Shown piece by piece: positions 33,931-44,961 of a DNA stretch of 64,000 bases. This DNA is from Nemophila menziesii (Eukaryota; Streptophyta; Magnoliopsida; Boraginales; Hydrophyllaceae). Under the pieces are notes generated by a model, which had not been told where the DNA came from, did not search any database, and saw only the letters and a list, made by a program, of their open reading frames with translations. Position numbers and translations under genes: made by a program. Numbering within the stretch: the first letter of the stretch is position 1; each line of letters starts with the position of its first letter. The DNA lies in contig JARWIR010000005.1 of NCBI GenBank assembly GCA_029959085.1, positions 35,705,350 through 35,769,349 of the forward strand, given 5' to 3'.

Positions 33931-35280
33931 TGAAAGTCCTAGAGGGGGGTGAATAGGATTACTAATAAGATTAATGCCTAATTAAAAATCTTTTGGACAA
34001 TTATAAGTTTAAGTGTAAACTTCTAAGTCAACTAAATATATCAAACACTTATAGGACCATGCAAAGGATAAGTTAGAGGTTGATATATAAGTATAATAAG
34101 TAAATCGACAATCTAATATCTTACTACTCTAGAAGACTATATGTTAGATAAACTAGATAAACAATATCACAATAATCATGCTAGCATATTATCAAACATA
34201 TAAAATACGGAAAGTAAATAGAGTAGGGATAGAAAGATACACGCGATTTATAGTGGTTCGGTTTCCCTACATCCACTACCTAAGGAAGCCTCCTTAGGAT
34301 TTCAAGCTTTTCACTAAGCTCCCGTGTCTCTCTTAACCGGGTCGAGAACACAATAACCCTTACAACCTCTTCGATAACACGAAGGACAAACTCTTGTGTA
34401 ATCACAACACAAGGATACCAAGTATACTCCCTATACTTGAATTCTCTCTTAATCTATCTATTACAAGACCTAGACTTAAGAGGATAGAAACAAAGTGTTT
34501 AAAGGGTTGCTTATAAAAGCTTGTAACTAAACTCCTAAAAGAGTGGATATGAACTATGTAGCTTGTAAACTCCTCTTGAGTAGATAGAACCTTGTGGCTT
34601 ATTTGATTAACTCCTTGGAAGGACTTATAAGCTCACTAAGATTGATTTTAACTATGTATAGCTCTTGACACCTTCTTGAATGATAACAATTAAGCTCCTT
34701 AATGTTTGTAATTAGTTGGTGTAGTTGTAGCCTTCAAAGAGCTTCAATTTATAGCAGAAAATAGCTTCCAACGGTCATAAGGCTTGGGTCCAACGGATCT
34801 ATTAATTTCCCAACGGATATATTCCTTATGACTTAACTTTTGTGCAGAAAAACCTTTCTTGCGGTGTACCGCACCTCAACGGTTAGATTTTCTAACTCTC
34901 TGACGGGCTGGCCTATGCACCGCGCCCTGGTCCGCATTCTTGGTCCGGTGTACCGCGCCTCTGGTCCGGTGTACCGCGCCAAGTATCTTTGAAGGAATTT
35001 GACTTATGCTATGATGCTTGGATCAATAAATCTTCTTCACGAAAGTTGTAGATAACATCATTCTTATAAACATTGTAGTTGATCATTAAAGCTATATCTC
35101 AAAGTACATAAAGATATGAATAAAAGTGAATTCAATGAGATATAATAAGAATGGTATGAAAAGTGTTTTTGATGAATAATAGTGCAAGATAGGATGAATA
35201 TACTAAGAGTAATTAGCACACTGATCATAAGAGGATTTGTCACATTAAAACAACCTATTAAGGGAGGCTATATGCCAACA
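33931..35280. mobile_element. Solo LTR, 1350 bp
   Basis: Starts TGAAAGTCCTAGAGGGG and ends GGCTATATGCCAACA, with GAGAG at 33926-33930 and 35281-35285. TG...CA ends and a perfect 5-bp duplication without internal domain indicate LTR-LTR recombination. It is nested in the 9-kb element. Lineage not determined. Confidence 0.9.
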
Positions 35281-35285
35281 GAGAG

Positions 35286-36482
35286 TGTATCTCCATTCAC
35301 TTCGAGGAATGAAACATTATAGTTTACAAGAATATATAATGTTAAACCCTAATATTGGGATAAACTCTACTTACGATATTACTACTTCAGGAGTACTTTC
35401 ATGACATGAAATCTGTAAGAGGTCTTAACATACCTTTTTTTCAAAATACTTTTAACTACAATAATATCTATTTCAACAGAATAATTATGTAACCTTGAAG
35501 TTTGGAAGTATAGCAAAGATATTCCATTTTTCCTTTGTATTCTCATGATTCAATTAGCCTCCTCTTTTTTCTCTTTGCTTTGTTTCTAATTTTTTTTTCA
35601 CGGTAAATATTGTTCATCGCCTTATTAGTAAAAACAATCATATATGTCTATATAAAATCATATATACTTTACAAAAACATACCAACAAAGCAAACTCTGA
35701 AACACTATCATGATTTTCAACTCGGGTGGAGTTATGATCCCCACCACGCTGTTTCCAATACACATTAGAAGACCTAGCACTTTCTTCAGGAAATACAGTT
35801 TTATTCACTATAATGAATAATTTTTAGCCAGAGAATACAATATTAATCATATTTAACCCTACCAGTTTGTTTACATATCCATTTTCAAAGAGATTGAATA
35901 ATTTAACAATCGTTACAAGGAATGCAATTCCATCCACTACATGGAATAGTTTTGAGCCAGAGAATGTGATTTTATTCTATCAAATTTTGTCACCACAATG
36001 TTTATTTTGATACGCATTTGGAAGTTATTGCATTCGTTTAGGGAATGTAATTTTAACCACTTCAGGGAATAGTATTATGTAATGGAACACGAATTATGAT
36101 TATATCAATAATTAATTACTTTGCTTGCTTACGAGGCAAACAATCTCATAGTATTTTGTAAAACCTTTATTCACGTTATAGCTACTTCAGGAGTATATGC
36201 GTGATTTGATACAATGAGACGTATATTTGTTCCACCCGGTAATATTACATTTTCCCATTTGAAATCCTCACTTAATTTAATAGTACCTAAAACTGTACTA
36301 ACATATATCTTTGTCCAAATGACTAACAAATTACTAGATTGTCCAAATGGTAAGACTATAAACATTTACAAGGGAGGGTGTAGGTTCGAACCCCTTATCA
36401 TGCAAACTTTGCACTTCATAAAAATTCAACTTATCTCCCCCTAATTTTATGTCATTTTCATGAATAAAATCATTTTGTTAAC
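35286..36482. other. Non-coding interior of the 9-kb element
   Basis: No gene. Contains weaker palindromes of the same style, e.g. TACT-TCAGG-AGTA near 35385 and 36182. A B-box-like GGTTCGAACCCC lies at about 36383. Confidence 0.5.
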
Positions 36483-37676
36483 GAACTTCCGGTTCATAAT
36501 ATTGCTTCAGGAATTATATATGAACAAATCTCTAGTTCATAAAAGTATCTTTATTAATGTGTAATCAACGAAATCCAGGTTCATAAAACTTAGAATAATT
36601 TCATCATCAAGTCTTTTAAAAAATAGTCTATATTCCTTTTATTTGGAAAAAAAAAACCATTCTTAAATATTCATGAAACCCATATGAGTTATTCATCATA
36701 ATTATTATTTGCTTCAGACCTACTTTTTTTTTTAATTCTCGATCCATTAAATAGAATTCTGGTCTATTGAGATTTGTTATAACTTTCATGTAAAATACTC
36801 AATTTATGCTTCCGGCATAAATATTTTCATTTAAGATTTGGACCTAAATAGTAATATTATGCTTCAGGCATTTTTTTTTGTCTTTAGTCATCGGGCCTAT
36901 AACAATTAAGGCTTCAGGCCAATAGGATTAATTTTATACTTATGGGATATGAGATTTTGTTTTTAGGCTTCGAGCTTATAAAATTTGTTTTATGCTTCTA
37001 GCATATAAAGTTTATTGTAACCTTTTCTTGAAAGAGATAATTTCGTTCGGACATACAATTTCATTGCACCCTTCATGGATGTCTAGTTTATTTCTCGATT
37101 TAATTCTTTCATGATTTTTCAATATTAAGAAAATTCATGAAAAATAGTCATTTAAATTTATATTAGCAATTACACTTTATTCCTTAATTCTTTTGTGTAA
37201 TTTTTTTTTTTAACAAAAATTGATATAGGCTTCTAGCCTTTAAAATTTGATCTAGGCTTCAAGCCTTTAGATAATTTGCTTTTATGCTTCAAGCATATAG
37301 ATTTATTTTTTAGACTTCGAGCCTATGGGTTGATTTATCCAAATCAAAACTTTTATTTTGGAAAACATCATAGTCTTACAATTTTTTTTTGTTTTCATAG
37401 TAGAGCCGTATAAAAAAAAACAATAATAATCATTGTTGTTACACTTTAGATAAGGCATATGACTAGCCACTATTAAAATTCAACATTCCATTGAAAAGCA
37501 CACATATGTTACTCCATATGATATAATTTCCGGCCTTTATAGCGTTAGTATCCAAAAAAATTTATGCTTCGGGCATATATCTTATTTCCTAAACTTCGGG
37601 CCTATAATATAAAATTTAGGCTTCAGGCCTACAATTTTTTTTTTCAATGCTTCGGGCATTGTAGGCTTCAAGCCTA
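36483..37676. repeat. Short hairpins with TTCNN loops, right group
   Basis: At least fourteen hairpins, each a 3-6 bp stem around a five-base TTCNN loop. Clear ones: GAAC/GTTC 36483-36495, TTATGC/GCATAA 36804-36820, ATGC/GCAT 36859-36871, GGC/GCC 36910-36920, TATGC/GCATA 36991-37005, AGGC/GCCT 37227-37239 and 37254-37266, TATGC/GCATA 37283-37297 and 37563-37577, TAGGC/GCCTA 37617-37631, CAATGC/GCATTG 37645-37661, TAGGC/GCCTA 37662-37676. Loops are TTCAG, TTCCG, TTCGG, TTCTA, TTCAA or TTCGA. Spacing is irregular. Confidence 0.8.
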
Positions 37677-37974
37677 GAAATATATCTAGTTTCATTTTCA
37701 AGCTATTCAAAACTATATTTACATATAGGTTTCAAGCCTCCTTTTTTTTTCTAATGTGATAACCCATTTATCTGCTTGAATAGTATAATATTATTGTATA
37801 TGATGCAATGGAAGTCCATATAATGTTTATCGGTTGCAATGGAAAGTCCTTATAATACTCTCTCTTATTTTCTTTGAGAAAAGAGATATATATTATATAT
37901 AAAATAGAACAATATAAATCATACCTGGAAATATTCTTCCTTGATTCGATCGGCAGAGACTCGTGCTGATAACG

Positions 37975-38227
37975 TGTTATAAACTAGGATAATATAAGCT
38001 AAACTAGATGGAGAATTATAGAGAGAGAAATATCATTATAAACTAAAGAAGAAGATAAAGATGGAGATAATTTGTTTCATGTATTCACAAGATCACTAGT
38101 CTCATTACAAAAGAATAATCCTTATATTTATAGGGTAACAAAAGACTATTCACTTGCCACATATGTAAGAAAATAATAGTAAGACCTTTGGCCTTTGGAC
38201 ATCCACTTTAATAACTTATTCATAACA
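37975..38227 (-). repeat. 5' LTR of the 9-kb element
   Basis: 253-bp partner of 29205-29457. Confidence 0.95.
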
Positions 38228-38232
38228 AAAAT

Positions 38233-38592
38233 CAAGTTATTAAGTTATGATTAATGTAAAATTGTTTAATTAGTTAAGAAATAATTTTAATGACATAAAA
38301 TAAATATATTTACTAATTAATATTTATTATATTATTGAAAAAGTTATACAAAATACCTGATAAAAAAATTTAATAATATACTGAAAAATTAACAAAAATT
38401 TAAAAAAATATCTAATGATGGAAGATAAATTGAATAGTGGTTGTAATTTAATTTGTTAAAAATTATACTGAGTGTAAAATAAGTAAAATTAATTGGGCTT
38501 AAAACAAAAATTAAATAAATTAAATTAATTTTGTTTTAAGAATTTGAAGGTGGACTTAAGTCTACCCCATGCTCAATTTAGATCCGCCACTG
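38233..38592 (+). mobile_element. Tip100-like hAT element, plus copy 6, right part
   Basis: Continuation of 28700-29204, ending GATCCGCCACTG at 38592. Here the right flank is ATTAGCAG and no F-box fragment follows, so the amplicon ends. Confidence 0.88.
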
Positions 38593-38637
38593 ATTAGCAG
38601 ATTATATAAATCATTTAATAATATGAAAATCACACAT

Positions 38638-38888
38638 TTTTTTTTGTCAAAAGTAAAGTAAATCAAGAACGTTTATACAAGGATTTAATGAAGATATAAA
38701 AGTCGCTTAACGAGCCATTCTTCCAACCAGAAATATCGATACCGCGTCTTGCACTCTTTGCTGTAAGATCCGTAACGCTATTAAATTTCCTGTTAACGAA
38801 GTTAACCTTCCAGGAAGGGGACTTCGAAAGCCAGCTCCTCATTTCGGCAATAAAAGGGTAAATCTGCCATCGAAGACCTGTGCATTTA
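38638..38888 (-). mobile_element. 5'-truncated LINE, RNase H tail
   Basis: On the minus strand the frame reads GLRWQIYPFIAEMRSWLSKS, then WKVNFVNRKFNSVTDLTAKS and RRGIDISGW, ending with a stop at 38663-38665. This matches the end of the RNase H-like domain in plant L1 ORF2, where V-x-R-x-x-N-x-V-A-D-x-L-A-K is usual. A T run at 38637-38645 is the poly(A) tail. GAAAATCACACAT at 38625-38637 and 38889-38901 is a 13-bp target duplication. Only the last 250 bp were copied, typical of LINE truncation. Confidence 0.88.
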
Positions 38889-38901
38889 GAAAATCACACA
38901 T

Positions 38902-39383
38902 AAAAAATTCTGAAAAGATGATACAAAAATAAGTCATGTATTGAGTGCAAAACTCTCGTACGTTCTGAGAGTTAACTTAAATGGTAAAAACTATACCATA
39001 TGTTTTAAATTTATAAAAGTAACTAATTTATTAATCTAATAACATGTGTTTTGTTATAATAATCAATTACTACTATATAAATATTGGACCGACCATTCAA
39101 TATTGGTTGGAAGTCTTACTCTATAAAATAATTAGATTCAAATTTTATTGAAATTAAAATACTCTAATCTTGATATTAAAAAAATAAAAAACTTATCCCG
39201 AAAATGATTGGATCCAATATGTCAAGTTAAATGTCAATGAAAGAAAGTACATATATTGTTTATAGATAAATAAGATTTAGACGATATATCTGACAAGATC
39301 AAATATATTATACTAATCTTTCGGTTGCCTAAACATGGAAGGAGGTCTCTATTATCAAAGTTGACATTTATCATAACTCGATC
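38902..39383. other. Intergenic, with a dispersed repeat at about 38985-39115
   Basis: No gene. The segment ATGTTTTAAATTTATAAAAG and onward to ATAATAATCAAT recurs in inverse orientation at about 61440-61545. Confidence 0.65.
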
Positions 39384-39391
39384 TATATAAA
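39384..39391 (+). promoter_or_regulatory. TATA box of the MLP gene
   Basis: TATATAAA lies 78 bp upstream of the start codon, a normal distance for a plant core promoter with a short leader. Confidence 0.6.
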
Positions 39392-39468
39392 TTGACACCT
39401 TTCGAAGAAGCCAAAGTACCTAAATATAGAAATACTCTTTAAATATAAACAATAGAACAATTAAAAGA

Positions 39469-40196
39469 ATGGCGCTAAGTGGTACATTGGTTGGACAAAC
39501 GAAGATCGAGTTTCATGGCGATGTGCTTCATGAACTCTTTCGGAATGAACCACACAAAATTTCCAGTATGACCCCTGACCACATACAAGGTTGTGAGGTG
39601 CATGAAGGTGAATTTGGAGAAGTCGGCTCTGTCCTCTTCTGGAACTATACACTTGGTATCCACATATTACTCAATTTTCTTTCTTTTTTTGCTAAGCTTT
39701 TAATTTAATTTCTTCTCTACCCCTTTAACTTGATTCCTTTTGCTAAATTTTCAATTATTTGTCTTAATTTTACAAATTAAAATGTTATTTTTCGTAAGAA
39801 TGAATATATATTTTTTAGATTAATAGTACTACGTGTGCATTTAAAGAATATCCTTGTCCGAGTAAAAAGAAGAGTAGCTTCATGTTGTATTATTTTCCTT
39901 TTTTCACTAATGATATTTACAAAACAACAACAGATGGAAAGGAGGAAACTCTTAAATGTATTCTTGTTGCCATAGACGAGGAAAAGAAGTCAATATCGTT
40001 TAAAGTCACCGAAGGAGATATCGTGGAATTGTACCCGACATTTGTAGCGACTCTTCACGTTGAGACGGATGGTGATAATCATGTCGCTTTTTGGACATTG
40101 GAATACGAGAAACTTAACGAGGACATACCAGACCCGAATAACATTTTGGAGTTTGCAATTAAAGTCACCAAAGGTATAGAGACTCATCACATATGA
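39469..40196 (+). CDS. Major latex protein-like protein (Bet v 1 family), two exons
   Basis: Exon 1 is 39469-39655, intron 39656-39933 (GT...AG, 278 bp), exon 2 39934-40196, giving 149 residues. The splice splits an Asp codon after NYTL, restoring NYTLDGK, the usual MLP splice position. Recognisable MLP features are the N-terminal LVGQTKIEF strand, a GCEVHEGEFGEVGSVLFWNY segment, and LEYEKLNEDIPDPNNILEFA before a C-terminal helix. MLP proteins are small cytosolic proteins of the Bet v 1 fold with a hydrophobic pocket; they are linked to stress and pathogen responses, and ligands vary. No stop or frameshift is present, length is normal (about 150), and a TATA box lies upstream. The Gly-rich loop found in PR-10 proteins is not seen, which favours MLP over PR-10. 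It is the only intact gene here. Confidence 0.92.
39656..39933 (+). other. Intron of the MLP gene
   Basis: Begins GTATCC and ends ACAACAACAG; T-rich, 278 bp, phase 1. Its splicing joins the two halves of the conserved NYTLDGK motif. Confidence 0.88.
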
Positions 40197-40462
40197 TGAT
40201 CGGTTGTTATATTTAAGGGGCATTTAATATAAATAATTCATCGGTGTGATTGATTGTGTGAGGCCGATGAAAATTCGTAATTTGCTTAAACATGCGACAA
40301 GTTTGGAGTGGAGATTGAAAGTTATTTTATTAGTTATAGCAATTTTTATACTTCTCGTAAAAAAATATTGTATAAGTTTGCTAAGTATTTAATTTGATTT
40401 CTTATTTACCCCTTTCTCTTGAGACTCAAAGTTTATCGCTGTGTATAACGTGAGAAAAAAAA

Positions 40463-40464
<2 letters not shown>
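40197..40464. other. 3' flank of the MLP gene
   Basis: AT-rich; nothing else seen. Confidence 0.5.

Positions 40465-40547
<83 letters not shown>
40465..40547. repeat. (TA)n microsatellite
   Basis: About 40 uninterrupted TA units. Length is likely polymorphic. Confidence 0.97.
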
Positions 40548-40551
<4 letters not shown>

Positions 40552-40701
40552 TTTCTTTTTAGACAAGTAACCCAACTTAAATGATTCCCACGGTTTATCC
40601 AATATCAAATTTCACAAAGTGGGTCCTAATCTGAATCCTATGTAGATTTTTTTTGTTTTTTGTCTAATTTTAAGCGTAGTTTAAATAGTCAAGTCAGTGT
40701 A

Positions 40702-41110
40702 TAGGGCTGTAAACGAACCGAGTCGAACCGAATACTAGATGTGCAAGCTTGTTTGATAAAGATTACGAGTCGAGCCGAGTCGAGCTCAAATTTTAACGAG
40801 TGGGGCCGAATTCAAATTTTTAGGCTTGTTAACATATCGAACGAGCTTTTTCCGAGCCGATCTCGAGTTATTAACGAATAATTTGGTTTTTTATACGTTA
40901 AACAATATGTTTATTGATAACTAAACCATTAATTTACAGATTATAAATTTTTAACGAGTTAACGAACGAGCTCGAACGAACACGTTTTTTTAACGAACGA
41001 GTTCGAACGAACTTTTTTTTTTCGTTTATATAAACGAACGAGTTCGAACGAGCTTTTTCCCGAGCCGAGTTCGAGCGGCTCGCGAGCAGCTTGGTTCGTT
41101 TACAGCCCTA
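40702..41110. mobile_element. hAT MITE with GAACGAGCTCG-rich subterminal repeats
   Basis: 409 bp with perfect ends TAGGGCTGTAAACGAACC and its inverse. Flanks TCAGTGTA (40694-40701) and TTAGTGTA (41111-41118), an 8-bp duplication with one change. Interior is full of AACGAGCTCGAACGA-type motifs. No coding capacity. Confidence 0.93.
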
Positions 41111-41118
41111 TTAGTGTA

Positions 41119-41859
41119 TTTTAGGTAGATATTTGAAACTCATGTTTTCATACTTCTTATTAATTTTGCCAATACGAATTATGAACGACTTTACTATTCA
41201 CGCACAGCTGACGGCTTAAATTATTAGGGTTAAAATATCATTAAAATAAGTCCTTGTTCAATGATCAAAATATTTTAAAATCAAAATCTTACACTAGTTC
41301 TGATATATTAAAAAATTTAATGCTGATTAATTAGACACAAATAATATTAAATAGAATCACAATATGAAAACATAAATATATATTTGATATAAAAAAATCT
41401 TAAATAATAAATATATATGATCTCAATTAAACCTTTATGCGTTTCAGTGTATAAATAATTATCCTGATATATGAAATATTTTCTCTTTTTGGATAATTAG
41501 TCAATTAATATGAAACAAAGTATAAATATTATATTTTCGTCAACCAATACCGTTTTGAGAAAATATTTAGATAAAAAAAATACATTACCATTTTACAAAG
41601 TGAAACATATTCAAGCGTCTTAGCAATCTTTTATTTTGTCATTTACTATCTAAATATCATCCTCCGATCATTAGTCGATTTTTAGTCTTGAGAAGAGTTT
41701 CTCTATATCCAAAGCGGGTTCTTGTTTCTTAGCCTACTATCTAGCCAGTTTTGTTGTGGCATCCGTCTTGGAATTTTTGTGTATCGAGATATGATAAAAA
41801 GTTACTAGCCCTTAGCTTTCAGCCATAGCGCAATCCTTCTCAATGTTCGTCGAACGTAC
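41119..41859. other. AT-rich intergenic DNA
   Basis: No gene or structured repeat seen. Confidence 0.5.
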
Positions 41860-43402
41860 AATCTCGCCTAGGGTGTGATAAAAATAAGATAAAAATAAAC
41901 CAGAAAATAATGCACTTTCACCCTAGGCAGGCACAGTACTGCAAGTATTACAGGGCGTATGCAAGTTCTAATGATAAGTTGAATTCGTTCTCAGGGACTT
42001 AGTGTGTTATACGAATGGGTAATAATAACGAGTAAGAAGCAATTAATTAAAAGATAGAAAATAAAGGTGAATAATTTCGAGATAATTAATTGAACTCAGA
42101 AAAATTAAAGACAATAAAATAAAGATAAGAAATATGAGATGAGAAGTATACCTTAGGTTTTGCTAGTATGCACTAATCCTTCTAATTATTTCTATCAAAT
42201 TCTAGTTAATAAGGGAAATATTAGCTCTTAGGTACTTAGTCAGGATTCTAAATTCCCATACCTTAGGCCTTGAGAGCGACTAAGGGGGCTATGGACACAC
42301 CATGGGGCTGGTTTAAATAGGGTCATCCTGCGCTACTAGGTTCCTAAGCAATCAATTCCAAACATAGTGATAGTGGTTAAAATATACCCTAATGACTATC
42401 TAGCTAGAATTAGTGTTGTCAAGACCAATATCGGACACTAGACGTTATGTGGTGTTTCAATAATTAGACACCCAGCTAAGGTGATCATCTAACTACTATT
42501 AAGGTAATCCTATACTCGTGCATTAGCAAAGAAAACAATCATTAAATTAAAACACATAAACAAATATATAGGTAAGAAGCTAATATCAGATTAAAACATA
42601 TAATTCCCAAAGAAACTTAGATAGAAAGAAAATAGAATTCATAGATTATACATGATGCAAAACCCAAGCTATGGGAAAATTAGTTCACACCTGAAGGAAA
42701 TGAACTAAAAGAAATAATGAAAGACTTCATCTTGCTCTCTACAATAATTCTGTTGATAATAAACCTAAGGACTAATTACTACGAGGCAAGGATGATTTTA
42801 CAAGTGATATAAGGGTGTATTTATAGGTGTAGAGCAGCCCTAATTCGTTTTCTTGAAGGAGAAGGTAAGTAGTGGACTCCTAGCCCAACTCAAATTCGTA
42901 ACCCTAAAATATGAAATCAGCCCCGTTTTTGTTTTGGTCCTAACAGCTTCAACTCATATCCGTTTGACACGTATGAGTAGTCGAAATTCATCGTCTTGGA
43001 AAGACCTTCAACTTTTCTCTTGACCGTTCTTCCAAATTCCTCACCGATTTTGAGATATAAGCTGATTTGTGGTTGTGGATGGTGAAATTCAGATTTATTT
43101 GGCAGTTTTTCCTTTTCATACTTTAGCTTTTTATTTTTCCTTATCTACAATTTCTATGCTTATCTTCTTTCCTTATTTCTTAGACTTTGACTTGGACTCT
43201 AATTAATCTCCATAATTATCTTTAAAGTTTCACACTAAATACATAATTAATCCCAATATGCTCTAAAAATAATAATTTATTAAATCAAGAATAGAAATAG
43301 GAAAGTGTAATAATTCTCAAGAAAATCGACTAGAATGACTTCTAAATCACTAAAAATGATGTCTCGTCTTAATATTAATTCATCACAAATGAGGAGACAT
43401 CA
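41860..43402 (-). repeat. Athila-like Gypsy 3' LTR, minus orientation
   Basis: On the minus strand it starts TGATGTCTCCTCATTTGTGA at 43402 and ends CACCCTAGGCGA near 41866; the last bases are decayed. It matches 47966-49499 in inverse orientation over its full length. The tract TTTGAGTTGGGGTCT lies directly upstream (43403-43420), as expected for a 3' LTR. Confidence 0.88.
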
Positions 43403-43420
43403 AGACCCCAACTCAAAGTT

Positions 43421-44961
43421 GTATCGTCCCGATACAATAAAGATAAAAACAAAGGGAAGTCTCTAAATACACACCTAGGTCCTTTTAACACAATGGAAAA
43501 AACATAGCAGAATATATAGAATAGACATAAGACAACTACTTAGAAAAATTCATGCAATAATATCTACAAACTACATACCTGCACACTTCTCATATCCACA
43601 GTTAACACGGTTTGAATTCAAGATTAGATTAGCTTCGCAATGTAAGAAGGATAGGAACTTTACTCAGTTCACCAAGGAAGCTATAGATTGTTCATCGAAC
43701 TTTACTAGTATCCAAAAGATCCACTTAACTACTCTCTATTGGCTCAATCATTTCTCGATTACATAGAAAAGAATCAAAAGATCTTTAAGGTTGTAATTTA
43801 GGCTTAGGGACGGTATGATAGTATATTTGGATAATATCTCTCCTCACTAGCCATCAACGAATCGCCCTAGAGCTTGAGTTACTCTCATAAAATGTTTCTC
43901 ACTCAACCCAATGATTTCCTTGATGCACAATTTAGCATCCCCAATAACCCAATTAAAGCATAAGATGTTCACATAAAAATTCTTCTTTGCCGGTCCGAAT
44001 ATATATTCTTTTTTCAAATCATTTTTTTAAATCTTTTTATATAGCCATGACTCTCTTTTTGATGTTCGAGATATCACGCTATTTTTTCATATATATTTTT
44101 TCTTTTCAACTTTCAAATTTAGCTCGTAGCTTCTTTTTAATTCACTATTACCCCGACAAAGGGTTACAATATAAACCTGCGAATCATCATAAATATAATA
44201 ATGGAGCACAATTAATAAGCTCAAAAATCTCAACCCAATAATATTTCCCATAATGGTGGACCCACCACCCCAAACTCAAGCTCTAAAACAACTGTCTATG
44301 CATCGCGATTCAAGTGCGGGTCATATGAAAAAGTCCTATAATCTAAAGGGATATGGCTTATAATATGGCTAAATAAAAAAGGCTTTAGAAAGGCTAGAAG
44401 GGGCTGAGAAAGATATAAAATAATAAATCAAATAACATGGGTGAAAAGGTATAAAAAGGCTTCAATATGAAAGAACTGCCTAAATCATTTTCTACACCAT
44501 GCAATTTCTTTATTCTCTTACCTTTAGCACTTTCATCAAATGGGTTTGTCAACTAACTTGGATCTCACTGCCTACACACTACTCAAGGCTCCCTGAGATC
44601 GAACATACTTTCTATCGCATTGCTTACTAATCTTTTCTTTACTATCAATGTGTGTTTTCTTGCAAATACTCAAAGCGTACAAAATAAAATAGCTCATAAA
44701 CATACTACTTACTATCATCAACTCACTGAGCTTATGCTTTGAAGCTATTAAACACACTCTACATCTAATTCCCATGTATCAAAAATTTTAATTTCTACCT
44801 AAAAACAGAAAAATGGAGATGAGAGACAACAAATCCCCACACCCCCAACTCAAAAATGAGCCGTGTCCCCACGACTCGAAAAAGACTCGAAAAAGAAATT
44901 AAAATTAGCAGATAAGGCATTTACAGAAATGGTAAGGAAGAAAGAGAACATACTCTCGAGA
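43421..44961. other. 3' non-coding region of the Athila-like element
   Basis: No reading frame. A second tract-like CCCCACACCCCCAACTC lies at about 44838. Confidence 0.55.

Larger units (their letters stand above)
29205..38227 (-). mobile_element. Non-coding LTR retrotransposon (LARD-like) with nested insertions
   Basis: Two 253-bp LTRs, TGTTATAAACTAGG...TTCATAACA, flanked by AAAAT at 29200-29204 and 38228-38232, a perfect 5-bp duplication. The tract AAGGGGGAG on the minus strand next to the left LTR sets the minus orientation. The primer site would start near 37970 as TTATCAGCACGAG, not the common initiator-Met type. No gag or pol is recognisable; without the nested insertions it is about 6.3 kb. 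The interior has a CCTCGTTAAAACC repeat near the 3' end and a long series of short hairpins. Confidence 0.92.

Noticed and set aside
36340..36400. A second tRNA-derived SINE (GGTTCGAACCCC)
   Set aside because: Only a B-box-like motif is convincing; no poly(A) tail or target duplication was found.
36483..37676. Regularly repeated short palindromes suggestive of a CRISPR array
   Set aside because: Repeats are 11-17 bp with changing stems, spacing is irregular, there are no cas genes, and the DNA is plant nuclear.
39461..39663. Minus-strand frames opposite MLP exon 1
   Set aside because: Shadow frames; the plus strand carries the conserved MLP motifs and splice sites.
40426..40608. Reading frame encoding poly(Ile-Tyr)
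   Set aside because: Simply the translation of the (TA)n microsatellite.
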